A stretch of DNA of 64,000 nt from Sphingobium subterraneum (GCF_014199435.1 NZ_JACIJP010000004.1:1-64000); one strand, 5' to 3'; positions 28,804 through 39,071 are shown, counted from the first letter of the stretch. Notes: generated from the sequence alone by a model not told the origin. A program made the numbers and translations.

Positions 28804-30912
28804 ATGAACGGACCTCTTCAGGTCGTCGGCGATTGGGGCCATGTGGTGGCGGCGGGGCTGTTCGCGGTGCTCGCGATCGGCATTGGCCGCCGCTGGAGCA
28901 GCTCGATGGAGGGCAAGCTTCTCGTCGCGGCCCTCTCCCTCACCGCCATCTGGTCGCTCTCCATCGCGTTTGAGGGTGTCCATCAGCTCGAGTCGGGGAT
29001 CATGGAAAGCCTGCGCAACTGCGGATGGCTCGCCTGCCTGTTCGCGTTACCCATGCAGGCGTCGGCCCGCCTTCCCGATGAGCCGGGACGTCCTAGTCCG
29101 CCGCGCGCGCGCGGGGCGGTCGCCGTCTATGCTGTGCTGATCGCCGTGCTGGGCGCGCAGAGCGTGGTCGACATGATGTGGGCCATCAGCGAGCCGGGCG
29201 CAGGCACAGCCGCCGTGGTGGAGACGGGGCTGATCCTGCGCATGATGTGGGCCATCGGCGCGCTCGTGCTGATCCAGCGGATCTTTTCGACCGCCGATCC
29301 GGTCGCGCGCGCGCGCGTGGCTCCCCTGATCGGGGCCATGGCGGCGATGTGGACCTATGACCTTGTGCTGTATTCTTCGGCCTACAGCGCGGCGGGCGTG
29401 GCTTCATTGCTGTATGTTCTCCGGGGCGGCGCGATGGCCGCGCTGGTCCCCGTGATCGCTCTCGTCATTCAAACGCAGGCGAACCTGCAAATCCGTCCGT
29501 CCCGTGCGCTGGCGCGGCGGGGCCTGGGCGTCGTCGCGGTCCTCGCCTTGCTGGTGCTGCTGATGATCGGGCTGTCTCTGGTCGAGGAAATCGGTTCGCC
29601 GCTTGGCCGACTGATTGCGACCGGCGCGGTCTTCGCTCTCATCGTCGGCGGCCTGCTCGTCCTGCCCACGCTCCGCTTCCGTTCCTGGGTCCGCGTGATG
29701 GTGGCGAAGCATTTCTTCCGCCACCGCTATGATTATCGCGAGCAATGGATGGGCTTTGCCGACACTATCGGTCAGGCGATTTCCACTGATGCGTCCCTCT
29801 ATACCCGTGCGATCAAGGCGGTTGCCGACATCACCGGCAGTCCGGGCGGTGCGCTGCTTCTGATCGCGGAGGATGGGCAGCGCCTCGCCGTGCACAGTCA
29901 GTGGAACTGGACGGGCAACGGCGTCGACGGATGCGTCATCGACGGGTCGTTGCTGGATGCGCTGCGCGACACATTCTGGATCATCGACATCGACGGGCGC
30001 CGTGCCGCGCAGGACGGCCCACCGCTGCCGGACTGGCTGATGGGCGACAAAAGCGCGTGGGCGCTGGTGCCGATCATCCATTTCGATCAGTTGACGGGAG
30101 CTTTGCTGCTCGCCCGCCCGCGGTACGATCGCGCGCTCGACTGGGAAGATTTCGACATGCTCCGCACGGCCGGACGGCAGGTCGCGAGTTACATCGCCGA
30201 AGCGCAGGGGCAGCAGGCGCTGGCCGACGCGCGCCGGTTCGACGAATTCAACCGCCGCTTCGCGTTCATCATGCACGACATCAAAAATCTGGTGAGCCAG
30301 CTTGCTCTGCTCGCCCGCAACGCACAGCGCCATGCCGATAATCCGGATTTCCGCTCCGACATGGTCCTGACCCTTCAGGACTGCGTTGGCAAAATGAACG
30401 ACCTGCTCGCCCGTCTGTCGCAGCACAACAGCAGCGCGGCGGCCGAAGCTATGGCGTTCTCGCTCGGTGATGTGGCGCAGCGCGTGGCGCGGGGCAGGGG
30501 CGGCGCCCATGCTATCCTCACCACCGGCGATCTGGCGATCACGGCAAGTGCCGATCCCGCCCGTGTCGAACAGATTGTCCGGCACCTTATCCAGAATGCG
30601 ATGGAGGCAAGCGGGCCGGATGCCCCGGTCGTGCTGCACATCGAGCGCAGCGGCGGCATGGCGTGCCTCAGCGTGATTGACAAGGGCTGCGGCATGACCG
30701 GCGAGTTCATCCGTGATGAACTGTTCCGTCCGTTCGCGTCCACAAAGACAGGTGGCTTCGGCATCGGTGCCTATGAAGCGCGCGCCCTTGCCCTTGCGAT
30801 GGGCGGCCGCCTGTCGGTCGAGAGCGTGCCGGGCAAGGGCAGCCGCTTTACCCTTTGGCTACCGCTTGCCGATACAGCCGCTCCGTCGATTGCCGAGGAA
30901 AGAGCCGCCTGA
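28804..30912 (+). CDS. prsK: PrsK-type membrane histidine kinase
   Basis: This 702-residue sensor kinase has about seven to nine N-terminal membrane segments, a GAF-like middle region and a C-terminal kinase core with the phosphoacceptor histidine in FIMHDIKNLVSQL, an asparagine box LIQNAMEAS, DKGCGMTG and GGFGIGAYEARALALAMGG as ATP lid and G2 box. This matches the PrsK family associated with XrtA/PEP-CTERM polysaccharide loci. It starts seven bases after the sugar transferase stop, and its TGA overlaps the ATG of prsR (TGATG), so kinase and regulator are translationally coupled. It presumably senses an envelope or matrix cue and phosphorylates PrsR. Confidence 0.88.
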   Translation: MNGPLQVVGDWGHVVAAGLFAVLAIGIGRRWSSSMEGKLLVAALSLTAIWSLSIAFEGVHQLESGIMESLRNCGWLACLFALPMQASARLPDEPGRPSPPRARGAVAVYAVLIAVLGAQSVVDMMWAISEPGAGTAAVVETGLILRMMWAIGALVLIQRIFSTADPVARARVAPLIGAMAAMWTYDLVLYSSAYSAAGVASLLYVLRGGAMAALVPVIALVIQTQANLQIRPSRALARRGLGVVAVLALLVLLMIGLSLVEEIGSPLGRLIATGAVFALIVGGLLVLPTLRFRSWVRVMVAKHFFRHRYDYREQWMGFADTIGQAISTDASLYTRAIKAVADITGSPGGALLLIAEDGQRLAVHSQWNWTGNGVDGCVIDGSLLDALRDTFWIIDIDGRRAAQDGPPLPDWLMGDKSAWALVPIIHFDQLTGALLLARPRYDRALDWEDFDMLRTAGRQVASYIAEAQGQQALADARRFDEFNRRFAFIMHDIKNLVSQLALLARNAQRHADNPDFRSDMVLTLQDCVGKMNDLLARLSQHNSSAAAEAMAFSLGDVAQRVARGRGGAHAILTTGDLAITASADPARVEQIVRHLIQNAMEASGPDAPVVLHIERSGGMACLSVIDKGCGMTGEFIRDELFRPFASTKTGGFGIGAYEARALALAMGGRLSVESVPGKGSRFTLWLPLADTAAPSIAEERAA

Positions 30913-32288
30913 TGACGGACACGCCGCCCAAAATCCTGCCCAAGCTGCTCATCGTTGAGGATGACATCGGCCTGCAACGGCAATTGCGCTGGGCCTATGA
31001 AGATTACACCGTGCTGCTCGCCGGATCGCGCGCCGAAGCGATCGAGCTGTTGCGCGCGGAGGAGCCGGATGTCGTGACGCTCGACCTCGGCCTGCCGCCC
31101 GACCCCGACGGGACGAGTGAGGGCTTTTCCGCGCTGGCGGAGATACTGGCGCTCAAGCCCGACACCAAGGTCATCGTCGCCTCCGGCCACGGGGCGCAGG
31201 AAAGCGCGCTGCGTGCCATCGCGGGCGGCGCGTGGGATTTCTACCAAAAGCCGATTGAGATCGACGCGCTGGGACTGATCGTCAGCCGCGCTTTCCATGT
31301 CCATGCGCTGGAGCGGGAAAACGCCCGCCTGGCCGAACGGGTCACCGGCGACGGTCCGGTGCTGGGACAGATGATCACATCCGCGCCGGAAATGCTCAAG
31401 GTCGCGCGCACGATCGAGCGGGTTGCGGGGGCGGACGTGTCCGTCATGCTGCTGGGCGCGAGCGGCACCGGCAAGGAACTGCTCGCACGCGGCCTGCACG
31501 ACTCCAGCCCCCGGCGTAACGGCGCTTTCGTCGCGATTAACTGTGCGGCGATCCCGGAGACCCTGCTGGAATCGGAGCTGTTCGGCCACGAAAAGGGCGC
31601 CTTCACTGGCGCGGTCAAGACGACACAGGGCAAGATCGAGCAGGCGCAGGGCGGTACGCTGTTCCTTGACGAAGTCGGTGACATCCCCCTGCCGTTGCAG
31701 GTCAAGCTGCTCCGCTTCCTGCAGGAGCGGGTGATCGAGCGCATCGGCGGGCGGCAACCGATCGCGGTCGATACGCGTATCGTCTGCGCCACCCACCAGA
31801 ATCTGGAAGCGATGATCGCGCAGACGACCTTTCGTGAGGATCTCTATTACCGCTTGGCCGAGATCGTCGTGCGCATCCCCGCCCTCAAGGAGCGGCCGGG
31901 CGACGCCGCGCTGCTTGCCCGCCATTTCCTGAAACGCTACGCCAAGGACATGAACCCCACCGTCAAAGGTCTTGCCGCCGATGCGCTGGCCGCGCTCGAT
32001 ACATGGCACTGGCCGGGCAATGTGCGCGAGCTGGAAAACCGCGTGAAGCGCGCGGTCATCATGGCGGACGGCAAATATGTGACGGCGAGCGACCTCGACC
32101 TGCAGGGAACGGGCGACGAACCCGCCGAGCTGCTCAACCTGAAGGCCGCGCGGGAAGTTGCCGACCGCACCGCGATCCGCCGAGCCATTGCTCGCACGCA
32201 GGGCAATATCTCCGGCGCGGCCAAGATGCTGGGGATCAGCCGTCCGACGCTCTATGATCTGCTCAAAAGCTATGACATTCAGGCGTAG
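30912..32288 (+). CDS. prsR: PrsR sigma-54-dependent response regulator
   Basis: This 458-residue transcription activator has a receiver domain with phosphoacceptor Asp58 in VVTLDLGLPP, a sigma-54 AAA+ domain with Walker A GASGTGKELLARG, the GAFTGA loop in HEKGAFTGAVKT and GGTLFLDEVGDIPL, then R-finger-type REDLYYRL, and a C-terminal Fis-like helix-turn-helix ISGAAKMLGISRPTLYDLL. It matches the PrsR family (XrtA/PEP-CTERM response regulator). It is coupled to prsK and its last 17 bases overlap prsT. Targets are probably sigma-54 promoters of the exopolysaccharide and PEP-CTERM genes, located elsewhere. Confidence 0.9.
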   Translation: MTDTPPKILPKLLIVEDDIGLQRQLRWAYEDYTVLLAGSRAEAIELLRAEEPDVVTLDLGLPPDPDGTSEGFSALAEILALKPDTKVIVASGHGAQESALRAIAGGAWDFYQKPIEIDALGLIVSRAFHVHALERENARLAERVTGDGPVLGQMITSAPEMLKVARTIERVAGADVSVMLLGASGTGKELLARGLHDSSPRRNGAFVAINCAAIPETLLESELFGHEKGAFTGAVKTTQGKIEQAQGGTLFLDEVGDIPLPLQVKLLRFLQERVIERIGGRQPIAVDTRIVCATHQNLEAMIAQTTFREDLYYRLAEIVVRIPALKERPGDAALLARHFLKRYAKDMNPTVKGLAADALAALDTWHWPGNVRELENRVKRAVIMADGKYVTASDLDLQGTGDEPAELLNLKAAREVADRTAIRRAIARTQGNISGAAKMLGISRPTLYDLLKSYDIQA

Positions 32289-34308
32289 CGTACTCCCCGC
32301 CGCGCTTGCATTGCTGATGCTGCTGCCGTCCGCCGGGGTGCGGGCGGGGTCCAATCCCGATGCGCAGGCAGCGTTGAAGCGCGGGCTGGCCGCGCTGGCG
32401 AAGGAAGATCCGCGCACCGCCCGCGTCGAATTGATGAATGCAATCAAGGCCGATCCCGCTCTGGCCGCCGCACGCGTCGCGCAGGCCCGTGCGTTGCTGA
32501 TGCTCGGCAACGGTCAGGGTGCGCAGGACGAGCTGGATCGTGCTCGGCAACTGGGCGCTGCTCCCGGTGCCATCCGGCATCTGCTTGCCCATGCGGCGCT
32601 GCTGCAGGGGCGGGCGCAGGATGCGGCGGATCTGGCGCAGGCTGCCGATATAGACCCGCGTCAGGCAGTGTTCGCCGCGCGCATCGCGGGACAGGCCTAT
32701 CAGGCGCTCGGGCAATATGACGCCGCAGCCCGCGCGTTCGACAGGGCGCTGGCCCTCGCACCGAATGACGCGCCGCTCTGGGCGGACATCGGGCGCTTCC
32801 GCATCGCGACTGGTGATATGGCGGCCGCCGTGGTCGCGTCGGACCGGGCGGTGGCGCTTGCTCCCCGAAACTCCGACACGCTGGTGTTGCGCGCGCTGCT
32901 GGTCCGCGAGCAATATGGGCTGGTCGCGTCTTTCCCCTGGTTCGAGCGGGCGCTCTCCGTTGACCGGCATTATGTCCCGGCCTTGATCGAATATGCCGCA
33001 ACCCTGTCCGACGCGGGACGGGCGGGGGCGGCGCTTTCGCTTAGTCGCCGTGCGCTTGCGCTCGCCCCCGGTTTGCCGCGTGCCTATATGCTGCAAGCGG
33101 TAATCGCCGCGCGGGCCGGGGACTATGATCTCGCCCGCGCGTTGCTGGCGCGGACGCACGGCGCGCTCGATGGACAGGCGGCGACCCGCTTGTTGCGCGG
33201 GGTGCTGCATCTCCAGTCGGGCAACAGCACGCTGGCGATCGACCAGTTGGCGCCGGTGCTCGACGCACAGCCGCTCAACCTGCGCGTGCGGCTGTTGCTC
33301 GCGCGGGCCTATGCGCAGGACCGACAATATGACGAGGCGGAGAAGGTGCTCTTCCCGATGGTCGAGCGCGCCGACGCGGGGAACTACGCCCTCATTCTCG
33401 CTGCACGCGTTCAGGAAGCGCTGGGACATCCGGACGTGGCCGAGCGTTTTCTGACGCGTGCCGCCGCCGGGACGCGAGGCCGATCGGATGTGTTCCTCGG
33501 CGCGGGAACTCCCGGCGAGACGGCGCCCGATGCGGTGGCGGCCCCGGCTTCGGCCGCACCGAATATCCGCTATATCCGTGCGTTGCTCCAGGCGCGAGAG
33601 ATCCAGACCGCGCTCGCCCGCGCGAAGGATCTGGTGCGCGTCAATATGGGCGCTCCGGCCGCGCATGTCGTGCTGGGCGATTGCCTGATGGCGGTCGGGC
33701 GCCCCGACGAAGCGGCTCTGGTCTATCAGCGCGCCGCCAATATCCGTTTTACGGAGGACGTCGCGTTTCGCCTGATCGACGCATGGCGCATGGCCCGCCG
33801 CCCGGACCTCGCGCAGCAGGTGCTGTCGGTCTACCTTTCCCAGAACCCGTCGAGCGTCTCGGCACAACGGCTTGCCAGTGCGTATACCCTGGGGGCAGGG
33901 GAAGCGGTCCGCGCGCTTCCCCTCCTGCAGGGCCTGCAGCAGCGTCTCGGCAACAACGACGCGCTACTCATGACCAATCTTGCCTGGGCGTGGATGGACC
34001 GCGACGATGCCGAACAGGCCTTGCCTTACGCAGCCCACGCTTATCGCCTCAACCGTGCGAGCGCGGTGACGAGCGATGTGCTGGGCTGGGCGCTGTTCCG
34101 CGCGCGGGAGGACAAGATCGCCGCACGCGACCTTCTCGAGAAGGCGCTGGCAATCGCGCCAAACGAACCGCTGGTGCAGCTGCATCTGGGGCAGGTCTAC
34201 TCGTCCCTGGGCGAAACCGGCGCCGCGCGCGACCTGCTAAATCGTGCCGCGCAGGCAAAGGACTTCCCCCGCCATACTGAAGCGCTGGCGGCGCTGGCGC
34301 GGCTCTAG
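32272..34308 (+). CDS. prsT: PrsT TPR-repeat protein
   Basis: This 678-residue exported protein has a signal peptide (MTFRRSVLPAALALLMLLPS, cleavage near AGVRA) followed by many TPR-like helical repeats, for example AALKRGLAALAKEDPRTARV, ALGQYDAAARAFDRALALAP and APNEPLVQLHLGQVYSSLGE. It is the usual last member of prsK-prsR-prsT and belongs to the XrtA/PEP-CTERM TPR lipoprotein/scaffold family. No lipobox is evident here, so it is probably periplasmic. Its ATG lies inside prsR (17-base overlap). The TPR array likely holds together the polysaccharide secretion apparatus. The role is inferred from family and context. Confidence 0.85.
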   Translation: MTFRRSVLPAALALLMLLPSAGVRAGSNPDAQAALKRGLAALAKEDPRTARVELMNAIKADPALAAARVAQARALLMLGNGQGAQDELDRARQLGAAPGAIRHLLAHAALLQGRAQDAADLAQAADIDPRQAVFAARIAGQAYQALGQYDAAARAFDRALALAPNDAPLWADIGRFRIATGDMAAAVVASDRAVALAPRNSDTLVLRALLVREQYGLVASFPWFERALSVDRHYVPALIEYAATLSDAGRAGAALSLSRRALALAPGLPRAYMLQAVIAARAGDYDLARALLARTHGALDGQAATRLLRGVLHLQSGNSTLAIDQLAPVLDAQPLNLRVRLLLARAYAQDRQYDEAEKVLFPMVERADAGNYALILAARVQEALGHPDVAERFLTRAAAGTRGRSDVFLGAGTPGETAPDAVAAPASAAPNIRYIRALLQAREIQTALARAKDLVRVNMGAPAAHVVLGDCLMAVGRPDEAALVYQRAANIRFTEDVAFRLIDAWRMARRPDLAQQVLSVYLSQNPSSVSAQRLASAYTLGAGEAVRALPLLQGLQQRLGNNDALLMTNLAWAWMDRDDAEQALPYAAHAYRLNRASAVTSDVLGWALFRAREDKIAARDLLEKALAIAPNEPLVQLHLGQVYSSLGETGAARDLLNRAAQAKDFPRHTEALAALARL

Positions 34309-34330
34309 GCTGGCAGAACTTTGTGCAATG

Positions 34331-34379
34331 CCGTTCGTGCTGAGTCTCGACACGCTCGATGGCTACTCTGGGCGAACGG
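34331..34379. repeat. Dispersed palindromic repeat, short copy
   Basis: This copy begins CCGTTCGTGCTGAGT and ends ACTCTGGGCGAACGG, an imperfect inverted repeat matching the copies at 39687, 42425 and inside sufC. It lies between prsT and the convergent nitroreductase, where it could act as a transcription stop. Confidence 0.7.
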
Positions 34380-34394
34380 ATCGCCCTGCAGCCA

Positions 34395-34988
34395 TCATTC
34401 TTTAGGCGTGTTGGGTTCCCACACCGACACGACATCCTCATAGACCGGGCGCGGCCGCTCCTCCAGCGGGCGCGACGGCGTGCCGATGAACACGAATCCG
34501 GCAATCATGCTCTCCGCATCGCCGAAGGCGTCACGCACCCGGTCGCTGTAGGAGGGCCATCCGGTCAGCCATCCCGCCGCGAACCCCATGGCATGCGCGG
34601 CATGTGAAAGGTTCATGATCGCGGCCCCCGCCGACAGCTCCTGCTCCCACCGGGGAACCTTGCTGTGCGCCACCGGACGCGACAGCACCACGACCAGGGC
34701 GGGTGCCTGATGGGCGAACTGATGCATCGCCTCGATCTCCAGCCGCCCCGCTTCGGGCTTGTCCGCGCGATAGGCTTCTTCCAGTGTCTGAGCTAGAGCC
34801 GCCCGCTGCTCCGGCGGGACGATGATGAATCGCCACGGCGCCAGCTTGCCATGATCAGGGGTGCGCAGTGCGATTTCAATCATCGCGCGAAGTTGCGCGT
34901 CGTCAGGGCCGGGGGAGGCGAGATCGCGCGGCTTGCCGCTACGGCGGCTGCGCAACAGGGCGAGCGGGGAGGATGTATCGTTGAACAT
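34395..34988 (-). CDS. Nitroreductase family FMN oxidoreductase
   Basis: This 197-residue flavoprotein resembles the YdjA subgroup of nitroreductases: LLRSRRSGKPRDL with the RRS FMN-phosphate contact, EIALRTPDHGKLAPWRFIIV (about 40-59), SAGAAIMNLSHAAHAMGF and a C-terminal GFVFIGTP. It likely uses NAD(P)H to reduce nitro or quinone-type substrates, but the physiological substrate is unknown. Length is typical. The start could be the ATG at 34988 or one at 35009 (seven residues longer); neither has a clear ribosome-binding site. It stands alone and converges with prsT. Confidence 0.85.
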   Translation of the reverse strand: MFNDTSSPLALLRSRRSGKPRDLASPGPDDAQLRAMIEIALRTPDHGKLAPWRFIIVPPEQRAALAQTLEEAYRADKPEAGRLEIEAMHQFAHQAPALVVVLSRPVAHSKVPRWEQELSAGAAIMNLSHAAHAMGFAAGWLTGWPSYSDRVRDAFGDAESMIAGFVFIGTPSRPLEERPRPVYEDVVSVWEPNTPKE

Positions 34989-35110
34989 GGCGCAGATGTG
35001 GAGCGACATGCGCCGGATCGCAAGCCCGGCGTTTGTCGCATTAAGGGTTCACAACGCATAAAATCGGGTTAGGCTGACCGATCCCTCTCGTACGACAGGT
35101 CTCTCCCGTT

Positions 35111-36655
35111 ATGACCACCCCCGACATTCCGCTGTCCGACGCCGGTTATCCGCCGCGCGAGGGGCCGACCTTCCTCGGCCATCCGCGCGGTCTGTACGTG
35201 CTGTTCTTCGCGGAGCTGTGGGAGCGGTTTTCCTACTACGGCATGCGGGCGCTGCTGATCCTGTATCTGACCAAGCATTTCCTGATGTCGGATGCGCAAT
35301 CGGGCATGATCTACGGGGCGTATACGTCGCTGGTCTATGTCACGCCGGTGGTGGGCGGCTGGCTGGCCGACCGCTATCTTGGCCAGCGCAAGGCGGTGCT
35401 GTTCGGCGGCATATTGATAGCCTTTGGTCACCTGCTGCTGGGGCTGGAAGGGGATGGTGGACAGGATGAGGTCGCGCTCAACGCCTTCTGGACCGCGCTC
35501 GCGTTCATCATCGTCGGCACAGGTTTTCTGAAAGCGAACATTTCCGTTATCGTCGGTCAGCTCTACCCGCGTGAGGACATGCGTCGCGACCCGGCCTATA
35601 CGATCTTCTACATGGGCATCAACGTAGGCGGCGTGCTCGGTCCTCTGGTGTGCGGCATATTGGGCGAGACGCTGGGCTGGTCCTATGGGTTCGGAGCGGC
35701 GGCAGTGGGCATGCTCGCGGGCATCGTCGTGTTCGTGCTCGGCAAGCCATCGCTGATGGGTAAGGGTGAGCCGCCCGATCCGGCAAAACTTGCGCAGCGT
35801 ATCGGCGGCATGATCTCGCGCGAATGGCTGATTTACCTCGGCAGCCTTCTCGGCGTCGCGCTGGTGTGGTGGCTGATCCAGAACCATAATGCGGTCGGCG
35901 TGTTGCTCGCCGGGACGAGTGCGGTCGTCGTCGCCTTCCTGTTGTGGGACGCGACGACGCGCATGAACCGCATTGAGCGCGACCGTATGTTCGCCGTCCT
36001 GTTCCTGATCGCGCTCAATCCGCTTTTCTGGGGGTTGTTCGAACAAGCCGGATCGTCGCTCAGCCTGTTCACCGATCGCCATGTTGACCGCACCCTTCTC
36101 GGCATGACCATCCCGGCTTCGGTGTTCCAGTCCGTCAACTCCTTCTTCGTGATCACGCTGGCGCCCTTGTTCGCAGGCCTGTGGAGCTGGACGAGCCGTC
36201 GCGGGTGGGAGCCCTCCGCCCCGGCCAAATTCGGCGCGGCGCTTATCCTCGTTGGGCTTGGTTTCCTGCTGCTCGTCGCCGGGGCGCTGGCGGTGGGGAC
36301 GGGCAATCCCACGCCGGTCATTTTCGTGCTCGGCATCTACTTCTTGCACACGATGGGCGAGCTGTGCCTGTCTCCCGTCGGACTGTCGGCAATGTCGAAG
36401 CTGTCGTTGCCGCGCATGGCGAGCTTGGTCATGGGCGTGTGGTTCCTGTCGACCGCCGCCGGGGATTTCATCGCGGGGATGATCGCTTCGGCCATCGGCG
36501 CGAAGGGAGCGGAAGGCGGCGATCAGGTCGGGGCGGTGCTGACCATGTACGAATTCGTGGGTGGAATCGCGATTGGCGTAGGCGTCGTGGTGCTGCTCGT
36601 CGCACCATTCATCCGGCGCCTGATGCACCTCGACACATTGAAAGACGAAAGCTGA
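35111..36655 (+). CDS. POT/PTR family proton-dependent oligopeptide transporter
   Basis: This 514-residue protein has about fourteen membrane segments and the POT signatures: the FFAELWERFSYYGMRALLIL (about 33-52) ExxERFxYY motif, and FYMGINVGGVLGPLVCGILG near 172. It imports di- and tripeptides with protons across the inner membrane and is related to DtpA/DtpD. A second hydrophobic block after about 235 contains NPLFWGLFEQAGSSLSLF, the conserved P-x-F-W-x-x-xEQ segment. Length is normal. It is a single gene; glmM follows 81 bases later on the same strand. Confidence 0.92.
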   Translation: MTTPDIPLSDAGYPPREGPTFLGHPRGLYVLFFAELWERFSYYGMRALLILYLTKHFLMSDAQSGMIYGAYTSLVYVTPVVGGWLADRYLGQRKAVLFGGILIAFGHLLLGLEGDGGQDEVALNAFWTALAFIIVGTGFLKANISVIVGQLYPREDMRRDPAYTIFYMGINVGGVLGPLVCGILGETLGWSYGFGAAAVGMLAGIVVFVLGKPSLMGKGEPPDPAKLAQRIGGMISREWLIYLGSLLGVALVWWLIQNHNAVGVLLAGTSAVVVAFLLWDATTRMNRIERDRMFAVLFLIALNPLFWGLFEQAGSSLSLFTDRHVDRTLLGMTIPASVFQSVNSFFVITLAPLFAGLWSWTSRRGWEPSAPAKFGAALILVGLGFLLLVAGALAVGTGNPTPVIFVLGIYFLHTMGELCLSPVGLSAMSKLSLPRMASLVMGVWFLSTAAGDFIAGMIASAIGAKGAEGGDQVGAVLTMYEFVGGIAIGVGVVVLLVAPFIRRLMHLDTLKDES

Positions 36656-36736
36656 TTTTTCCGCGTCGCCGCCCGTGGCAAAGGGCAATGTTCACGCTAT
36701 AGCGGAGGTAGGACGAGCGGGAGAGTGTGCGCGACG

Positions 36737-38077
36737 ATGAGCAGGAAATATTTCGGAACCGACGGCATCCGCGGCCGCACCAACCAGTGGCCGATGACGG
36801 CCGAGCTGGCGATGAAGGTCGGCATGGCGGCGGGCGCGCATTTCCAGCGCGGCGACCATCGTCATCGCGTCGTCATCGGCAAGGATACGCGCCTGTCGGG
36901 CTATATGGTCGAGAACGCTCTTGTCGCGGGGTTCACCTCGGTGGGCATGGATGTCGTCCAGTTCGGGCCGATCCCGACACCGGCGGTGGCGATGTTGGCG
37001 CAGTCGATGCGCGCGGACCTCGGCGTGATGATCTCGGCGAGCCACAATCCTTACGCCGACAATGGCATCAAGCTGTTCGGTCCGGACGGGTACAAGCTCT
37101 CCGATGCCGATGAGCTGAAGATCGAGGCGCTGCTCGACGAAAGCATCCCGCTCGCCTCCGCGCAGGACATCGGCCGCGCCCGCCGGGTCGAGGATGCGCG
37201 CGGGCGCTATATTCACGCCCTCAAATCCAGTTTTCCCGCCGATCTGCGCCTTGATGGACTGCGTATCGTCATCGATTGCGCGAACGGCGCGGCCTATCAG
37301 GTCGCTCCTTCGGCGCTGTGGGAATTGGGCGCGGAGGTAATCGCGGTTGGCGTCACGCCCAACGGCACCAATATCAACGACGGCTGCGGCTCGACCGCGC
37401 CGATGCTGCTTCAGGAAACGGTGGTGTCGGCGGGTGCGGACATCGGCATTGCGCTCGATGGCGACGCGGATCGGCTCATCATCGTCGACGAAAAGGGCGA
37501 GATCGTCGACGGGGACCAGATCATGGCGCTGATCGCGGCGAACTGGGCGCGCGAAGGGCGGCTGACGGGTGGCGGCCTTGTCGCGACGGTGATGTCCAAC
37601 CTCGGGCTGGAACGCTTTCTGGCCGCGCAAAATATCGCCCTCATCCGCACGCAGGTCGGCGACCGCTATGTGCTGGAAAAGATGCGTGAGGGGGGCTTCA
37701 ACGTGGGCGGAGAGCAGTCCGGCCACATGATCCTGTCCGACTATGCGACGACCGGCGACGGCACTATTGCGGCGTTGCAGGTGCTCGCCGCGCTTGTCCG
37801 TTCCGGCAAGCGAGCGAGCGAGTTGCTCCACCAGTTCGACAAGGTGCCGCAGCTCCTCAAGAACGTGCGCTTTTCGGGCGGCAAGCCGCTCGACCATGCC
37901 GAGGTCAAGCGGACGATCGCGCAGGCGGAGGCCGATCTCGCAGGGAGCGGCCGCCTTGTCATCCGCCCGTCCGGGACGGAACCGGTGATCCGCGTCATGG
38001 CCGAGGGCGACAGCGCCGATCAGGTCCGCGATGTGGTCGACCGCATCTGCGCGGCCGTGGAAACGGCGGCGGCCTGA
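36737..38077 (+). CDS. glmM: Phosphoglucosamine mutase
   Basis: This 446-residue enzyme converts glucosamine-6-phosphate to glucosamine-1-phosphate for UDP-GlcNAc, feeding peptidoglycan and LPS. The signatures are [16 protein letters not shown] at the start, the phosphoserine loop [14 protein letters not shown] with Ser102, the metal-binding [11 protein letters not shown] near 240, GGEQSGHMI near 325 and the phosphate-binding [15 protein letters not shown] near 415. The ATG at 36737 is preferred over a GTG at 36725. Its stop overlaps the following ATG (TGATG), starting a four-gene coupled operon with a DUF1272 gene, thiD and rnhB. Confidence 0.96.
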   Translation: MSRKYFGTDGIRGRTNQWPMTAELAMKVGMAAGAHFQRGDHRHRVVIGKDTRLSGYMVENALVAGFTSVGMDVVQFGPIPTPAVAMLAQSMRADLGVMISASHNPYADNGIKLFGPDGYKLSDADELKIEALLDESIPLASAQDIGRARRVEDARGRYIHALKSSFPADLRLDGLRIVIDCANGAAYQVAPSALWELGAEVIAVGVTPNGTNINDGCGSTAPMLLQETVVSAGADIGIALDGDADRLIIVDEKGEIVDGDQIMALIAANWAREGRLTGGGLVATVMSNLGLERFLAAQNIALIRTQVGDRYVLEKMREGGFNVGGEQSGHMILSDYATTGDGTIAALQVLAALVRSGKRASELLHQFDKVPQLLKNVRFSGGKPLDHAEVKRTIAQAEADLAGSGRLVIRPSGTEPVIRVMAEGDSADQVRDVVDRICAAVETAAA

Positions 38078-38301
38078 TGCTCGCTATGCATCCGGATTGC
38101 GAACGGTGCGGGGCGGACCTCCCGGCGGACGCGGGCGGGGCGTTCATCTGCTCGTTCGAATGCACCTTTTGCGCGGCATGCGCGGAGGCGCTGGACGATC
38201 GTTGCCCCAATTGCGGCGGCGAACTGCTCGACCGACCGACGCGGACCGGCAAGGCATTGGCGGATAACCCGGCCTCGACCGTCCGCCACTTCGGCGTATG
38301 A
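38077..38301 (+). CDS. DUF1272 zinc-finger-like small protein
   Basis: This 74-residue protein is Cys-rich: DCERCGADLP, CSFECTFCAACAEAL and RCPNCGGELLDRP. The four CxxC-type pairs would bind zinc, and the pattern is that of the DUF1272 family, whose function is unknown. It starts within the stop of glmM and its own stop overlaps the thiD ATG (ATGA), so it is coupled to both. It is soluble and cytoplasmic. Confidence 0.85.
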   Translation: MLAMHPDCERCGADLPADAGGAFICSFECTFCAACAEALDDRCPNCGGELLDRPTRTGKALADNPASTVRHFGV

Positions 38302-39071
38302 CCGCAAACGCTCCGCTCGCTCGTATCCTGATTCTCGCCGGGTCGGACAGCGGCGGGGGCGCGGGCATTCAGGCGGATATCAAGACCGTCACGATGCTGG
38401 GCGGCCATGCGATGACGGCGATCACCGCCATTACCGCACAGAACACGCTGGGCGTGAGTGCCGTGCATCCCGTCCCCACCGATGTGGTAATCGCACAGAT
38501 GGATGCGGTGATCGACGATATCGGCATCGACGCGGTCAAGATCGGCATGATCGGATCGGCGGACACCGCGCAGGCCGTGGCGGACCGGCTGGAACGGCTT
38601 GGTAGTGTACCAATCGTGTTCGACCCGGTGATGGTCGCGACCAGCGGATCGGTGCTGGCCAATGCCGATACCATCGCCGCCTTCACGCGACTGATGCGCA
38701 TTGCGACCGTCACTACGCCGAACCTGCCGGAGCTTGTTGCGTTGGGCGGGGAGGCGGCTGTGCTGGCTCAGGTCCGCGCATTGCTCATGAAGGGCGGTCA
38801 TGCGGACGGCGACACGCTCACCGACCGGCTGGTTCTGGCTGATGGGACGGATCAGGTCTGGCAGGACACCCGCATCGATACTCCCCACACCCACGGCACC
38901 GGCTGTACGCTGGCGAGCGCCATCGCCACCGGGCTGGGGCAGGGGATGAGCCTTCCCGACGCCATCGCCCGCGCGCGGCTTTACGTCCGTGCCGCGCTTG
39001 CCTGCGCGCCGGGCCTGGGGCGGGGGCATGGACCGATGGGCGTGCCGAGGGATTTTTCGCGCCATGCCTGA
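38298..39071 (+). CDS. thiD: Hydroxymethylpyrimidine/phosphomethylpyrimidine kinase
   Basis: This 257-residue kinase phosphorylates HMP and then HMP-P in thiamine biosynthesis. Motifs: [20 protein letters not shown] (about 10-29), [43 protein letters not shown], a [11 protein letters not shown] segment and the [14 protein letters not shown] anion hole near 195 with the catalytic residue following GTGC. Standard length. It overlaps the DUF1272 gene by four bases and rnhB by eight. No thiamine riboswitch is visible because it is internal to the operon. Confidence 0.95.
   Translation: MTANAPLARILILAGSDSGGGAGIQADIKTVTMLGGHAMTAITAITAQNTLGVSAVHPVPTDVVIAQMDAVIDDIGIDAVKIGMIGSADTAQAVADRLERLGSVPIVFDPVMVATSGSVLANADTIAAFTRLMRIATVTTPNLPELVALGGEAAVLAQVRALLMKGGHADGDTLTDRLVLADGTDQVWQDTRIDTPHTHGTGCTLASAIATGLGQGMSLPDAIARARLYVRAALACAPGLGRGHGPMGVPRDFSRHA

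Noticed and set aside
35069..36688. Minus-strand open frame opposite the peptide transporter
   Set aside because: Antisense to an intact POT transporter; low-complexity His/Arg/Glu composition.
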